Of a stretch of 64,000 nt of DNA, positions 36,891-48,214 are shown one piece after another. The notes under the pieces were generated by a model. The model worked only from the letters and a program-made list of their open reading frames with translations, did not search any database and had not been told where the DNA came from. Location: positions 186,001 to 250,000 of the forward strand of contig NZ_JABWDU010000004.1 of the NCBI RefSeq assembly GCF_013371465.1, written 5' to 3'. The first letter of the stretch is position 1, and the number at the start of each line of letters is the position of its first letter. The translations under genes were made by a program, and so were the position numbers. The DNA is from Ensifer oleiphilus (lineage in GTDB: Bacteria > Pseudomonadota > Alphaproteobacteria > Rhizobiales > Rhizobiaceae).

Positions 36891-38052
36891 GGACTTCATC
36901 CCTCCGGCCGTCCTTCTCTTCGGCGCGTTTGCCGGTCATCACCAGATCGTCGCGGTGCACCATGGCGGCGCGGCCGGCGTACCCAAGGATCGCAGGGATC
37001 TCGGCGGATTTCTTGCCGGCGATCTGGCGGGCCTCGTCGGCGTCATAGCCGGCAAGCCCTCGGGCGATCTCGCGGCCCGATGCACCGAGAATGGCAATGG
37101 TGTCGCCACGGCTGAAAGTGCCCTTCACCTCGCGCACACCGGCAGGCAGCAGGCTTTTGCCCGATCTCAGTGCCTCTTCGGCGCCGGCATCGATCGAGAG
37201 CGTTCCGGCCGGAAGCAGCTGACCGGCGATCCAGGTTTTTCGCGCGGTGACCGGCGAGCCTGATGGAGCGAACCAGGACGAGCGGGCGCCGTCTTCGATG
37301 GCGGCCAGCGGATGGTTCGGTTTGCCTGAGGCAATAATCATGGCGCAGCCGGCAGTGGTTGCGATCTTGCCGGCGTCGATCTTGGTGCGCATGCCGCCGC
37401 GCGACAGTTCGGACGCCGCACCGCCCGCCATCGCCTCGATCTCGGGCGTGATCTCGGCGATCGTGTCGAGGAACCGGGCGTCGGGGTCGAGATGCGGGGG
37501 GGCGGTATAAAGGCCGTCGATGTCGGACAGCAGCACCAGCAGGTCGGCGCCGACCATGGTGGCGACGCGGGCAGCCAAGCGGTCGTTGTCGCCGTAGCGG
37601 ATCTCGGTGGTGGCGACCGTATCGTTCTCGTTGATGATCGGCACGGCGCCGAGCTTGAGGAGCTGGTTGATCGTGGCGCGGGCATTGAGATAGCGGCGGC
37701 GCTCCTCGGTGTCGCCGAGCGTCAGGAGCACCTGGCCGGCGACGATGGCGTCGGTCGAAAGGCTTTCCGACCAGGCGCGGGCGAGCGCGATCTGGCCGAC
37801 GGCGGCAGCCGCCTGGCTCTCTTCGAGCTTCAAAGCCCCTGCCGGTAGCTTCAGCACCGTGCGGCCAAGCGCGATGGCGCCGGAGGAGACGACGAGAACG
37901 TCGACGCCCCTGGCCCTGAGCGCGGCAATGTCGGCGCACATGGCGTCGAGCCAGGCCTTTTTCAGCCCGGTCGCGCGATCGACCAACAGCGCCGATCCGA
38001 TCTTGATGACGACCCGGCGATACTTCTGAAGCGGCTTGCGGGTCTTCGTCAT
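36883..38052 (-). CDS. proB: Glutamate 5-kinase
   Basis: First step of proline synthesis; 389 residues. The amino acid kinase domain has [29 protein letters not shown] and [13 protein letters not shown]; a PUA domain occupies the last ~75 residues ([20 protein letters not shown]). It is feedback-inhibited by proline in the family. The ATG lies one base past the obg stop, and proA overlaps its end; obg-proB-proA-nadD thus form a tight operon. Confidence 0.95.
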   Translation of the reverse strand: MTKTRKPLQKYRRVVIKIGSALLVDRATGLKKAWLDAMCADIAALRARGVDVLVVSSGAIALGRTVLKLPAGALKLEESQAAAAVGQIALARAWSESLSTDAIVAGQVLLTLGDTEERRRYLNARATINQLLKLGAVPIINENDTVATTEIRYGDNDRLAARVATMVGADLLVLLSDIDGLYTAPPHLDPDARFLDTIAEITPEIEAMAGGAASELSRGGMRTKIDAGKIATTAGCAMIIASGKPNHPLAAIEDGARSSWFAPSGSPVTARKTWIAGQLLPAGTLSIDAGAEEALRSGKSLLPAGVREVKGTFSRGDTIAILGASGREIARGLAGYDADEARQIAGKKSAEIPAILGYAGRAAMVHRDDLVMTGKRAEEKDGRRDEVHA

Positions 38053-38053
38053 G

Positions 38054-40010
<1,957 letters not shown>

Positions 40011-40015
40011 CAAGG

Positions 40016-40052
40016 CTCCCCCCGGGACGGCATGCCCCGCGGGGGAGTTTTT
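40016..40052 (+). terminator. Rho-independent terminator of the EEP gene
   Basis: CTCCCCCCGGG..CCCGCGGGGGAG hairpin followed by TTTTTC, starting five bases past the stop codon. It separates this gene from the converging GNAT genes. Confidence 0.85.
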
Positions 40053-40054
40053 CT

Positions 40055-40639
40055 TCAGTTCGGCCGGCGCAGATCTGCCGCGGTCAGCCGTGTCTCGATA
40101 TGGGCGACCATGGCGTTGCGGGCGAGCGCATAAACCTGGCTGCACCCGGTCACCTGGAAGCCGAGCTTCTCCTGGACCTTGAGCGACCCCGGATTGTCGG
40201 CGAAGACGCCGGAATGCAGGGTCGTTTCCGGCATGCGCCGGAAGAAGCGCTCGATCGCGGCATAGGCTGCCTCGCTCGCCAGGCCCTTGCCCCAGTAGAA
40301 CCGGTTCAGCCAATAGCCGACGTGCCATTGGCCGTGCATGAGCTCGATGCCGATGCAGCCGATATGCACGTCGTCACCGGTGGTGATCGCCAGCGTCCAG
40401 TCGGGGGTGAGCCCCGAGGTCTGGCTTGCCAGCCAATCGAGCGCATCCTGCTGGTCATAGGGGGCGGGCACACGCGAGAGCATGCGCGCCACCTGGAAAT
40501 CGCCGAGCGATTGGGCGATCGCTCCGGAATCACCTTGCCGGTGGGGCCGAAGCACAAGCCGCTTTGTCTCGATGACAGGGCAGGGCCCGGGGCCGGGGCG
40601 GATCGCGGTGCGCGAGCGTTCGGAAGTGAGCGCGTTCAT
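40055..40639 (-). CDS. GNAT family N-acetyltransferase (RimJ-like)
   Basis: 194 residues. ETKRLVLRPHRQGD opening, acetyl-CoA-binding YWLNRFYWGKGLASEAAYAA (QxxGxG/A variant) and HSGVFADNPGSLKVQEKLGF are the Acetyltransf_3 / RimJ pattern. GGAGG lies six bases before the ATG. It overlaps the upstream GNAT gene by four bases (ATGA). Such enzymes acetylate protein N-termini or small amines; no target can be assigned. Confidence 0.88.
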   Translation of the reverse strand: MNALTSERSRTAIRPGPGPCPVIETKRLVLRPHRQGDSGAIAQSLGDFQVARMLSRVPAPYDQQDALDWLASQTSGLTPDWTLAITTGDDVHIGCIGIELMHGQWHVGYWLNRFYWGKGLASEAAYAAIERFFRRMPETTLHSGVFADNPGSLKVQEKLGFQVTGCSQVYALARNAMVAHIETRLTAADLRRPN

Positions 40640-41268
40640 CGCATGCCTCCCCAGCTTCTCAAGGAAACCCAGGTCTTGCGGTCGAGCCGGTACCATTCGA
40701 CGGAGATCGAGCCGCCCAGCGCCAGGCTGCCGACCATGCCGCTGCCCTGGAACTGGAAGCCGCACTTCTGGATGACCCGGCGCGACGCCAGGTTCATGAC
40801 CCGGCAGCGCGCATCGATCTGGTCGATGTCGCGGGTGCGGAAGGCCATGTCTGTCAGCGCCTGGGCTGCCTCGGTGGCATAGCCCTGGTTCCAGTAAGGC
40901 TCGCCCAGCCAGTAGCCGAGTTCCGCCGTCTTGCCATCGGGATGCGGCTCGATACCGCAACAACCGAGAAATGCGCCATTATCCGCTTTGGTAATCGCAT
41001 AGACGCACTTGCCAATCGTGCCGGCTTTGGCGCGTCGCACGAAATCGGCGGCATCGGCCGTCGTATACGGGTGCGGCATGCGCGAGACCATGGTGGCGAC
41101 ATTGGCATTGTTGGCAAGATGGGCAAGGGCGTCGATATCGTCTTCATGGGGCGCGCGCAGAACGAGCCGGGGTGACAACAATATCGGGCAATCGGTCCTT
41201 GACCTCTGGGGCCTCAGCCTCTGTTCGGGAGACCGTGATTGGTCTTCCCTCAACAATTCGGTTTGCAT
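40636..41268 (-). CDS. GNAT family N-acetyltransferase (RimJ-like)
   Basis: 210 residues. ILLSPRLVLRAPHEDDID, GYWLGEPYWNQGYATEAAQA and RVMNLASRRVIQKCGFQFQG place it in the same RimJ-like group as its downstream neighbour, with about a paralogue's similarity. GGAGGACG precedes the ATG. Located between rpmA and obg, where one or two GNAT genes are common in rhizobia (from memory). Confidence 0.88.
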   Translation of the reverse strand: MQTELLREDQSRSPEQRLRPQRSRTDCPILLSPRLVLRAPHEDDIDALAHLANNANVATMVSRMPHPYTTADAADFVRRAKAGTIGKCVYAITKADNGAFLGCCGIEPHPDGKTAELGYWLGEPYWNQGYATEAAQALTDMAFRTRDIDQIDARCRVMNLASRRVIQKCGFQFQGSGMVGSLALGGSISVEWYRLDRKTWVSLRSWGGMR

Positions 41269-41288
41269 GGTTCGTCCTCCAGAACGAG

Positions 41289-41325
41289 AAAAAGGGGAGT
41301 TGGGTATTGCCCCATCTCCCCTTTT
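41289..41325 (-). terminator. Rho-independent terminator of rplU-rpmA
   Basis: AAAAGGGGAG pairs with CTCCCCTTTT (41290-41299 with 41316-41325), loop 16 bases, T5 on the minus strand. It lies 74 bases past the rpmA stop and before the GNAT genes. Confidence 0.8.
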
Positions 41326-41398
41326 CAGGTCTGGCTTGGAACCATCAGGTGCGCCAGCCGGGTCGATGAGACGCCGGCTGTTTTAGAGCGCTACCGGC

Positions 41399-41668
41399 TT
41401 ATTCCGCTGCTTCCGCTTTCGGCATTACAGACACGTACACGCGGCCATTGGCCTTCGTACGGAAGTCCACGTTACCCGCCGTAAGCGCAAAAATCGTGTG
41501 GTCCTTGCCGAGGCCGACATTGGCGCCCGGATGCCACTTGGTGCCGCGCTGACGCAGAATGATGTTGCCGGCGATGACCTTCTCGCCGCCGAACTTCTTC
41601 ACGCCAAGGCGCTTGGACTCAGAATCGCGACCGTTGCGCGACGAACCGCCAGCTTTTTTGTGTGCCAT
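41399..41668 (-). CDS. rpmA: 50S ribosomal protein L27
   Basis: 89 residues starting [20 protein letters not shown] with the conserved basic N-terminus that reaches the peptidyl-transferase centre; no Firmicute-type leader. [20 protein letters not shown] is family-typical. 33 bases after rplU. Confidence 0.98.
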   Translation of the reverse strand: MAHKKAGGSSRNGRDSESKRLGVKKFGGEKVIAGNIILRQRGTKWHPGANVGLGKDHTIFALTAGNVDFRTKANGRVYVSVMPKAEAAE

Positions 41669-41701
41669 TGGTGTTCTCCTTTAAACCTTCGATCCCAAAA
41701 C

Positions 41702-42073
41702 TCAGTTTGCAGCTTCAGCGGCGGCTTCAGACTTCTTGGAAGCCTTCTTTGCCTTGCCACCGGCAGCAGCGATGTCCAGGATGCGGACGGTCGTCTGGTG
41801 CTGGCGGTGACCGCGCGAGCGCTTGGAGTTCTGGCGGCGACGCTTCTTGAAGGCGATGACCTTCTTGGCGCGGCCCTGTTCAACGACTTCGGCGCTGACG
41901 ACAGCACCTTCGACAAACGGAGCGCCGATGGTTGCATCGGCGCCGACGCCGACCATCAGGATCTCGGTGAATTCAATCTTGTCGCCTGCAACGCCTTCCA
42001 GCTTTTCGATGGTTACGACGTCGTTGGCTGCCACGCGGTACTGCTTACCGCCGGTCTTGATGACTGCGAACAT
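41702..42073 (-). CDS. rplU: 50S ribosomal protein L21
   Basis: 123 residues. [20 protein letters not shown] opening and the [20 protein letters not shown] basic block define L21; a C-terminal Ala/Lys/Glu tail ([14 protein letters not shown]) extends it by about 20 residues, as in other rhizobia. First gene of rplU-rpmA, with a clear promoter about 170 bases upstream. Confidence 0.98.
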   Translation of the reverse strand: MFAVIKTGGKQYRVAANDVVTIEKLEGVAGDKIEFTEILMVGVGADATIGAPFVEGAVVSAEVVEQGRAKKVIAFKKRRRQNSKRSRGHRQHQTTVRILDIAAAGGKAKKASKKSEAAAEAAN

Positions 42074-42242
42074 TCTTTATCCTTTCATGTTCGGGCCGGC
42101 TCTTTACCCCCAGGGGGCAAGGCCGTCTTTTTGTCAGTCGACTTTTAGCAGGATTTTCGGGATCATTCCCGAGGCCCTGCCGGTGAATGGGCGCAAATCA
42201 CACCCGCTGCGGTGAGGGCAAGCCACACCACTTCCATTGCGC

Positions 42243-42271
42243 GAATTAAGGGAAACGCTCCTTTCTGTCAA
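42243..42271 (-). promoter_or_regulatory. Promoter of rplU-rpmA
   Basis: On the minus strand TTGACA, a 17-base spacer and TAATTC form a near-consensus vegetative promoter. The transcript would start near 42236, leaving a leader of about 160 bases with a CCCCCTGGGGG hairpin; autoregulation through this leader is possible but not shown. Confidence 0.75.
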
Positions 42272-42377
42272 GAAGAAGCCACGCGCCACATTGGATAATC
42301 TTCATCGAGGCTCTTGCCAGCACCCGAATCTGCCGCTATGAACCCGACCGCGCTAACCAAGCGCCGACCGACTATGC

Positions 42378-42467
42378 GGAGAGGTGGCAGAGTGGTCGAA
42401 TGCACCGCACTCGAAATGCGGCATACCTGCAAGGGTATCGTGGGTTCAAATCCCACCCTCTCCGCCA
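42378..42467 (+). tRNA. tRNA-Ser (anticodon CGA)
   Basis: Class II tRNA of 90 bases: acceptor GGAGAGG/CCTCTCC, anticodon loop CTCGAAA (CGA), long variable arm ATACCTGCAAGGGTAT, T-loop TTCAAAT, discriminator G and encoded CCA. Reads UCG. Confidence 0.97.
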
Positions 42468-42556
42468 TCGGGACTTCGATCCTGCCCCAGCCCAAATGTC
42501 TTCCGTCTCGCCAGAGTAACCTCAGGCGACGGTGAACTGTTGCCGGCGATCCAACG

Positions 42557-43054
42557 TCAGGCGACTTTCAACGCCGCCGATATTTCCGACAGGGTCGCCT
42601 TCTCCGCATCGCTGACGGCCACGCCGCCGAAACCCAGGAACCCGCCCTCCTTGGCGGCTTCCGCCACGCGCTGGCTGATCTGGTACAGCCAGGCGGTGAA
42701 GGCGCCGGCATCATCAGGCGCCTTGGCTTCGACGACCGCGCGGGCCTGTTGCAGCGTTTCGATGCACTTGGCTTTCATGTCCTCGGGCTTGGCGCCTTTC
42801 AGCTTTGCCTGCAGGCCGTCGCGGGCTGTGGTTCGCCCTTGCGATGTTTCGAAGTCGGCCACGAGCGCTTTGACCAGCGGATTTGCGGCCGCGTCGGTTT
42901 TTGCCTGCAGCAGCGCGCTGCTGTTGGCAAGGCCCTCCTTCAGCATACCCCACAGGCCGCTCGGCTCCGCCGCAGTCACGGCAATGCCCGCCATCATCAC
43001 GCTTTCCAGAAGCAGCGTCCATTCGTCCGGCGTGAATGTCGATTTGTCAGCCAT
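42557..43054 (-). CDS. Unrecognised 165-residue protein
   Basis: AAGGAGG lies seven bases before the ATG at 43054. The predicted protein is alpha-helical with small residues (LLLESVMMAGIAVTAAEPSG, AVVEAKAPDDAGAFTAWLYQ, and GGFLGFGGVAVSDAEKATL). The pattern of an N-terminal MMAGIAVTAAEPSG segment is shared by bacterial 'hypothetical' proteins that I cannot name. No signal peptide or membrane span. It is followed by no gene and preceded by the DUF937 remnant at 43144. Confidence 0.75.
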   Translation of the reverse strand: MADKSTFTPDEWTLLLESVMMAGIAVTAAEPSGLWGMLKEGLANSSALLQAKTDAAANPLVKALVADFETSQGRTTARDGLQAKLKGAKPEDMKAKCIETLQQARAVVEAKAPDDAGAFTAWLYQISQRVAEAAKEGGFLGFGGVAVSDAEKATLSEISAALKVA

Positions 43055-43143
43055 GGCTGAGCCTCCTTCGTTCGATCTCTTGCACAGCACAGGAATTGCC
43101 GGAGCCCCAGGGGAGCGCCGGCTGTGGGCGATTGCTTGCAGCA

Positions 43144-44294
43144 TCAAGCCGAAAGGGTGGCAAGCTTTGTCTTCAACGCATCGATCGCGGGTTTCAGGAT
43201 GTCCGAAACGCCGGGAATGGCGAGCACCTTGTCGAACAGACCATTGAGCGTCGACATCGTCGGGGTGATCAGGGCCGCAAGGGCCGCCTTTTGCTCGGCC
43301 GAAAGTTGCCCGGCCACGCCGGTGACTTTGTCGAGCCCGGTCGAGACGTCCTCGAGCTTCGGCAGGGCGGCGGTCGCCGAGGCAGCGTCGGTAACGCCTG
43401 TCAGCGTCGTCTGCAGGCTGGCCATGCTGTCGCGCACCTGCTGGCCGACATCGATGCCGCCCACGGTCAGGCTCGGCTCCGGTGTACCGGCTTGGGGCGT
43501 GACCTGCTCGGGTGTCGCGGCCTGGGGCACAACCTGCTCGCCCGGCCGGCCGAAGAGGTAGAAAAGGACGCCAGCGATCACCAGTGCGGCGATTACCCAA
43601 TAGAGCCAGTTGCGCGACGAGGTCGGAGCCGCTGCCGCTGCCGCGCGCTGGCTCGCGCCGCTTGCGGCGGCGGCCGAGGCGGAAGCGCTGCGGGCGGCTT
43701 GGCTTGCTGCCTGACTTGCCGCTTGACTGGCGGAGGCTGCAGCGGTCTGCGCCGAAGCGCCGAGCGAGCCGAGTGACCCGAGCAGGCCGGTGCCGCCAAG
43801 CAAATCTCTAACGCCCGCCGGCAATGCGGCGGCGATATTGTCCTTCTGACTGGCAAGCAGTCCGGCGATGCCGTTGGCGCTCAGGTCTCCGCCGCTCTGC
43901 CGGGCAAGGCCGCCCATCACCAGAGGAGCAAGCGTTGCAAGCAGCGAGCCGCTCGCTCTTTGATCAATGCCGGAAGCCCCGCCGATGGCGTTTGCGAGCG
44001 CACTGCCGTCCTTGGCACCAAACAGCGATGAAATGATCTGGGATCCGCTCTGGGCAAGTGATGTCTGGTCGCCGCCTGCAAGCATTCCCCGCCTTGTTGC
44101 TTGGCGGTATCGGCGATTTTTTGCGCGCCGCCGGGTTGGGCGGCTATGCCGGTCAGTCCGGCGAGCACTGCAGGTACGGCAGCGGCAACAGCGCCCTGCA
44201 CCTTGCTGCTATCGAGCCCCAGCGCCGAGGCGATGCGGGCGATCATGTCAGGGGTAAGCATCTGCGCGATGTAGGAAACAAGATTGCTGGCCAT
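43144..44294 (-). pseudogene. DUF937 (YidB-like) gene, frameshifted
   Basis: The N-terminal part starts at ATG 44294 (GGAGG eight bases upstream) and encodes MASNLVSYIAQMLTPDMIAR and GAVAAAVPAVLAGLTGIAAQ, the DUF937 opening. At about 44085-44100 the frame breaks: the DUF937 continuation (GDQTSLAQSGSQIISSLFGA, SGSLLATLAPLVMGGLARQ) resumes in another frame from an ATG at 44085. The C-terminal part has an Ala/Ser linker, a membrane span (NWLYWVIAALVIAGVLFYLF) and a helical tail to 43144. The missing linker between the two parts is about eight residues in other family members, so a small deletion of 3n+1 bases is likely; sequencing error or reinitiation at 44085 remain possible. Confidence 0.7.
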
Positions 44295-44742
44295 TGGCTT
44301 TTCCTCCACGTTGATGTCGCCGAAAAACGACTCTGCTCATCGAGCGGGGCTCGACGGCGCGGCAATTGGCTGCAAGCAATTCGCGTTTATCTGATTATCG
44401 ACTGCGAGATTTGTTCGCCAGGAACCCTAGGCGCCAAAACATTAGCACCTGTGGATGTATTGCGCCAGTTCCTGGCAACCCTTGGGAACAAGAGGGTTGT
44501 CGCCGATGCGAAAGCGCGCCTGCATTGCCACGCCGCTACTGCTTGTTCGCCTCGTCTCCCGGAGGGCCGGCACAGAACGGTGCTCCGGAGCATTTGCAAC
44601 CGGCTTTGGGGGGCTTCATTTCATCCCCTCTGCATATCGGCGGCATGCTTCAACGCGCAGACAGCTGCGCCGGGCTCACCAGAAGTTCAACGACCGGCAA
44701 CGAACTCGTACCCGATCCCTCGACCAGGTTTTCATCTCCAGA
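44295..44742. other. Gene-free spacer
   Basis: About 450 bases between the DUF937 gene and the next one. Open frames on both strands lack ribosome sites and family features. I see no clear RNA, terminator or repeat. Confidence 0.5.
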
Positions 44743-45255
44743 TCAGTCTTCGTGCGTGCGCAGCCATGTCTCCAGTCCGGCGATCACCGCGAGCCTCAGG
44801 CTGGCATTTTTGGCAAGGGCCCGGGCGAGGGATGACCCATCGGACAAAAAGCCCATCTCACCCATGACGTCGTCGGGTTTTAGCCGGCGTTTCGCCATGA
44901 TCGCCTTGATGCGCGTGATCGTGGAAGGAAGCAGGTAACGGCCACTGGCGATGGGGACTCCTGCCGGGAAGGGGGGAAGAACAGCAGTGTCGGCGGCGGG
45001 CGTTTGAGAGGCCGTGGGCAGCACGCCTGATATCGCCAGCCATGTGAGGAAGCCCTCGCGCTCGCCTGGCGTCGCCTTTCCCCACGAATTCTTCAGTTTC
45101 TCCAGGCGGGTGCGCTGCGGCTTCAGGCCGGCAATGACAAGCGCCTTGCGCAAGGAGGAGATCCTGCCCGCCAATACGTCGCCGTAGATGTCGGGAAATT
45201 CCGCCTTCAATCGCTGCTCGTAATGGGCGTTATCGCGCTTCGGCTTCTTCGACAT
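44743..45255 (-). CDS. Basic helical protein of unknown family
   Basis: 170 residues. The N-terminal part (KRDNAHYEQRLKAEFPDIYG, AGRISSLRKALVIAGLKPQR) and the middle (LEKLKNSWGKATPGEREGF, LTWLAISGVLP) are helical and basic. I recall a similar 'DNAHYE.RL...P' opening in proteins annotated only as hypothetical. The C-terminal half (LPSTITRIKAIMAKRRLKP) resembles a helix-turn-helix; it could bind nucleic acid. No signal peptide. No operon partner. Confidence 0.7.
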   Translation of the reverse strand: MSKKPKRDNAHYEQRLKAEFPDIYGDVLAGRISSLRKALVIAGLKPQRTRLEKLKNSWGKATPGEREGFLTWLAISGVLPTASQTPAADTAVLPPFPAGVPIASGRYLLPSTITRIKAIMAKRRLKPDDVMGEMGFLSDGSSLARALAKNASLRLAVIAGLETWLRTHED

Positions 45256-45522
45256 TTTCAGTCCCGACGTTCATCTCTCGCGTCCTCTAGCGCGCCGCGC
45301 GGGCAAGGGCGAGAAAAAAGGCGATGGCGCCGTGTCGTGCCGGGGAAGCCACCTGCTTCCGAGAGCCCTTGGATGAATGAAGCAGCGGTGGTCGGGAGGC
45401 GGTTCGCCAAGTCGCCGACCAGCGCGTGAGGCATCTGTTGGTTCGTCCAGCTTTGCACAAGTCGGCCCCCATACCATCACGTCAAGAGCCGGGATGTGAC
45501 ACGGCGAACAAAGGACGATGAT

Positions 45523-45684
45523 ATGTCAAACGATGTCGAGCACTATGCCGATCCGCAGGATGCGGCTGTTGCCCTCTTCCTCACCAACAATGACGGCGAA
45601 GAGCTGACCAATGTGCTGGTTGCAGCACTCGAAGATGCGTTCCGTATCCTTCGCGACGAGGTTTCCGGCGAAACGATGCACTGA
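45523..45684 (+). CDS. Small acidic protein, unrecognised
   Basis: 53 residues from ATG 45523, with AAAGGA eight bases upstream. Sequence MSNDVEHYADPQDAAVALFL and LTNVLVAALEDAFRILRDEV is acidic and helical. No known family. Coding potential is judged from the ribosome site and composition only. The 255 bases after it contain a perfect 8-bp hairpin (45870-45888) but no gene. Confidence 0.5.
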   Translation: MSNDVEHYADPQDAAVALFLTNNDGEELTNVLVAALEDAFRILRDEVSGETMH

Positions 45685-45939
45685 GGCGGGTTGCTTCAAA
45701 CGATGCGGCAGAATTGAAGCTGTCGTCGAAACCGTATGGTCGCGCCAGCAACGCGGTTCGCCGGCGTGGCTGGCTCACACTTCCGCGGTACCCGCTCAAA
45801 GGTCGAGCAACAGCTATTGCTTGTTCAAGGCGCGAGAATCCCGTTAATGATGCAAGGCTTCAGGGGGCGCTCTGGTCTGCGACCAGAGTTGGCGACAAAT
45901 CGAGCGGCCAGGGGATACGATCACCGATCGCTGGCGTTT

Positions 45940-47247
45940 TCATTTCTGCCGCAACAGCTCCTCTACGGAGGCCGCGATCGCCAACAGCGTCCTGTCCGTT
46001 CCGTTCCGGCCCACCAGCATCAGCCCCGCCGGGCGGGTCAGTCCCGGCATCGGTAGCGTTATGGCGGTGAGGTCGAACTGGTTTGCGACCTGGCAGTTGC
46101 GCAACAGCAAGCCCTCGACACGGTCATATTCCGCCTCATTCGCCTCCACCGAGGCGATCGACACCGCCGCGATCGGCGTCGTCGGCAGGACGATGAGGTC
46201 GTAGGCCGAGAGCCGTTCGTCCATGGCGCGCGCCAGGCCTGCTCTCGTCTCCAGCAGCGCATCGAGCGCCGCCTGCGGGGTCTGTAAACGACGCCGGAGC
46301 GTTGATGAAACCCTGACATCCACGGGTGCGTCCTCGTCAGAAAGCCAGTCGGTATGCAGCCGGCTTGCCTCGAGGCCGGCGATCGAGCCGATGACGGTCG
46401 CTTGCCGCAAGCGGTCGATCAGATCGTCGATGCTGCAATCCACGAGCTGGGCGCCGGCAGCCTTGAGGCGGTCGAGACTGGCGGCGAACGCCTCTGAAAT
46501 CTCAGGTGAGAGGTCGGCCAGAAGCTGGCCGCGCGGCACGCCGATGCGCAGGCCGGCGATCGGGCGTGGTACAAGCGTTGTCGCCGTTTCGCCGGCCATG
46601 ATGGCATCGGCAGCTGCGCAGTCGCTGACTGCAAGGGCAAGCGGGCCGATCGAGTCGAGGCTCGGAGCAAGAGGAAAGGCACCGTCGAGCGGGATACGGC
46701 TTGCAGTCGGCTTGAAGCCGACAAGGCCGTTCAGCGCCGCCGGGATGCGCACGGAGCCGCCGGTGTCGGAGCCGATGGCGATGTCGCAAGTGCCTTCCGC
46801 CGCAGACACAGCAGCACCCGAGGACGAGCCGCCGGGGATCAGGCTTTCATCGGTGGCGTTGCCCGGCACCGGATAATGGGGATTGAGCCCGACCGCGGTG
46901 AAGGCGAATTCTGTCATGTGGGTCTTGCCGACGATCACGGCGCCGGCGGCGCGCAAGCGCTCGACGATGACAGCCTCCTGTTGCGGCACGGCTGCCGTGC
47001 GCTTGATGATCGAGCCGGCGAGCGTCGGTTCGCCCGCGATGTCGAAGAGATCCTTGATCGAGATGATCCTGCCGTCGAGCGGCCCGAGCGTGTTGCCCGC
47101 CTGCCGGCGGCGATCGGCGGCATCGGCCTCGGCGCGCGCGCTTTCCGCGTAGAGTTTCACATAGGTCTTTTCGTTGTCGCGGCGGGCATCGAGCCTCGCC
47201 AGGACCTGTTCGAGATGATCGCTTACGGGAGTGGTCGATTGGGACAC
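45940..47247 (-). CDS. Amidase-signature family hydrolase
   Basis: 435 residues from GTG 47247. The Ser-Ser-Lys triad is present: Lys in IISIKDLFDIAG, and the AS motif GGSSSGAAVSAAEGTCDIAI followed by GSDTGGSVRIPA. These define the amidase signature family (GatA, AtzF, aryl-amidases). The substrate is not predictable; it is not GatA, as no gatB/gatC neighbours and the C-terminus differs. The GTG is favoured by AGG and by the family N-terminus; an ATG at 47304 would add 19 residues. Confidence 0.88.
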   Translation of the reverse strand: MSQSTTPVSDHLEQVLARLDARRDNEKTYVKLYAESARAEADAADRRRQAGNTLGPLDGRIISIKDLFDIAGEPTLAGSIIKRTAAVPQQEAVIVERLRAAGAVIVGKTHMTEFAFTAVGLNPHYPVPGNATDESLIPGGSSSGAAVSAAEGTCDIAIGSDTGGSVRIPAALNGLVGFKPTASRIPLDGAFPLAPSLDSIGPLALAVSDCAAADAIMAGETATTLVPRPIAGLRIGVPRGQLLADLSPEISEAFAASLDRLKAAGAQLVDCSIDDLIDRLRQATVIGSIAGLEASRLHTDWLSDEDAPVDVRVSSTLRRRLQTPQAALDALLETRAGLARAMDERLSAYDLIVLPTTPIAAVSIASVEANEAEYDRVEGLLLRNCQVANQFDLTAITLPMPGLTRPAGLMLVGRNGTDRTLLAIAASVEELLRQK

Positions 47248-47407
47248 GATGAGGAACCTGCCGGTATCTGCGGTCGCCGGGCGGCGCGTTGTTTTTTCGT
47301 CCATTGCCCGGTGCGAAAGTCGCCGTCAGGCAAGACGGCAATCTTCATAGCAGGGCTTTCGGCAAATGCCATGCGGTTGCCGATGGCAGTCCACGCAACC
47401 CGACCCT

Positions 47408-48214
47408 TCAACCGGGCTTGTGGGCGCAGAGAATGAAGCGGCGATAGACGAAGGTACGCAGGCAGTTTCGCAGGTTTGCGGTCTTGCGCTGTGCGGCGGC
47501 GATCGGCCGGTGGGATGTCCGCTCGATGGTCCCGAAGCCGGCAAGTTTCAGCATCGGCAGCAGCGTCTCGGCGGTCAGGCCCTCGCCGAAGGGCAGGTTC
47601 TGCATGATCGTCGCATGGCGGTCGCTGAGCGCGCCGTCGTAGTGATTGTCCGGCCCGATCACCCGGTCGATCTGGCGGATCGCCCAGGTCGCCAGGCGTC
47701 CAACCGTGGTTGGCTTCGCCCAGTCGCCGTCAAAAACCAGCAGCTTGCCGCCGGGCTTCAGCAAGCGGAACCATTCGCCAAGCGTCGCCTGCGGTTGGGT
47801 CAGCGTCCACACCAGATGCCGGCAGACGATCGCGTCATAGCGCTCGTCCGGCTCCATGGTGTTTTCCGCGTCGGCAAGGAGGAAGCGAAGGCGGGGTTTG
47901 CCGGCATGTTTTTTCCCGGCGACGGCAAGCATCGCCTCGGAGAAATCGAGTGCGGTGACGTCGTGGCCAAGGTCGTGGATCAGCCGCGTCACTTCGCCGG
48001 TGCCGCAGGCAAGCTCGAGCACCCGCAGCGGCTTGGCCCCGAGAAAGTCGCGCACCGGTTTCTGCCAGGCATCGAATTCCGGGCCGTGCGGGATGCGGTG
48101 GCCGAAGGCAAGGTCGAAGGTTTCGGAGCGTTTCGACCAGTAGTCGCGGATCTCGTCCTTGAGGTCGAAGTTTGCCCTTGCGTCCGGCCTGGCTCTTTCA
48201 GCCAGCTCGCTCAT
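47408..48214 (-). CDS. Class I SAM-dependent methyltransferase
   Basis: 268 residues. Motif I VLELACGTGEVTRLI, acidic LDFSEAML, post-motif VCRHLVWTLTQPQATLGEW and LLKPGGKLLVFDGDWAKP are the Methyltransf_11/25 pattern. The substrate is unknown. The ATG overlaps the stop of the cupredoxin gene by four bases (ATGA), so it is translationally coupled and lies in the cobalamin-riboswitch operon. Its presence there could point to a corrinoid- or metal-related substrate (inference only). Confidence 0.88.
   Translation of the reverse strand: MSELAERARPDARANFDLKDEIRDYWSKRSETFDLAFGHRIPHGPEFDAWQKPVRDFLGAKPLRVLELACGTGEVTRLIHDLGHDVTALDFSEAMLAVAGKKHAGKPRLRFLLADAENTMEPDERYDAIVCRHLVWTLTQPQATLGEWFRLLKPGGKLLVFDGDWAKPTTVGRLATWAIRQIDRVIGPDNHYDGALSDRHATIMQNLPFGEGLTAETLLPMLKLAGFGTIERTSHRPIAAAQRKTANLRNCLRTFVYRRFILCAHKPG

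Noticed and set aside
45258-45458. 66-residue minus-strand frame before the small acidic gene
   Set aside because: No ribosome site; overlaps two other equally plausible chance frames.
45870-45888. Perfect 8-bp hairpin CTCTGGTC/GACCAGAG
   Set aside because: No T tract on either strand and no adjacent gene end; too short to call an operator.
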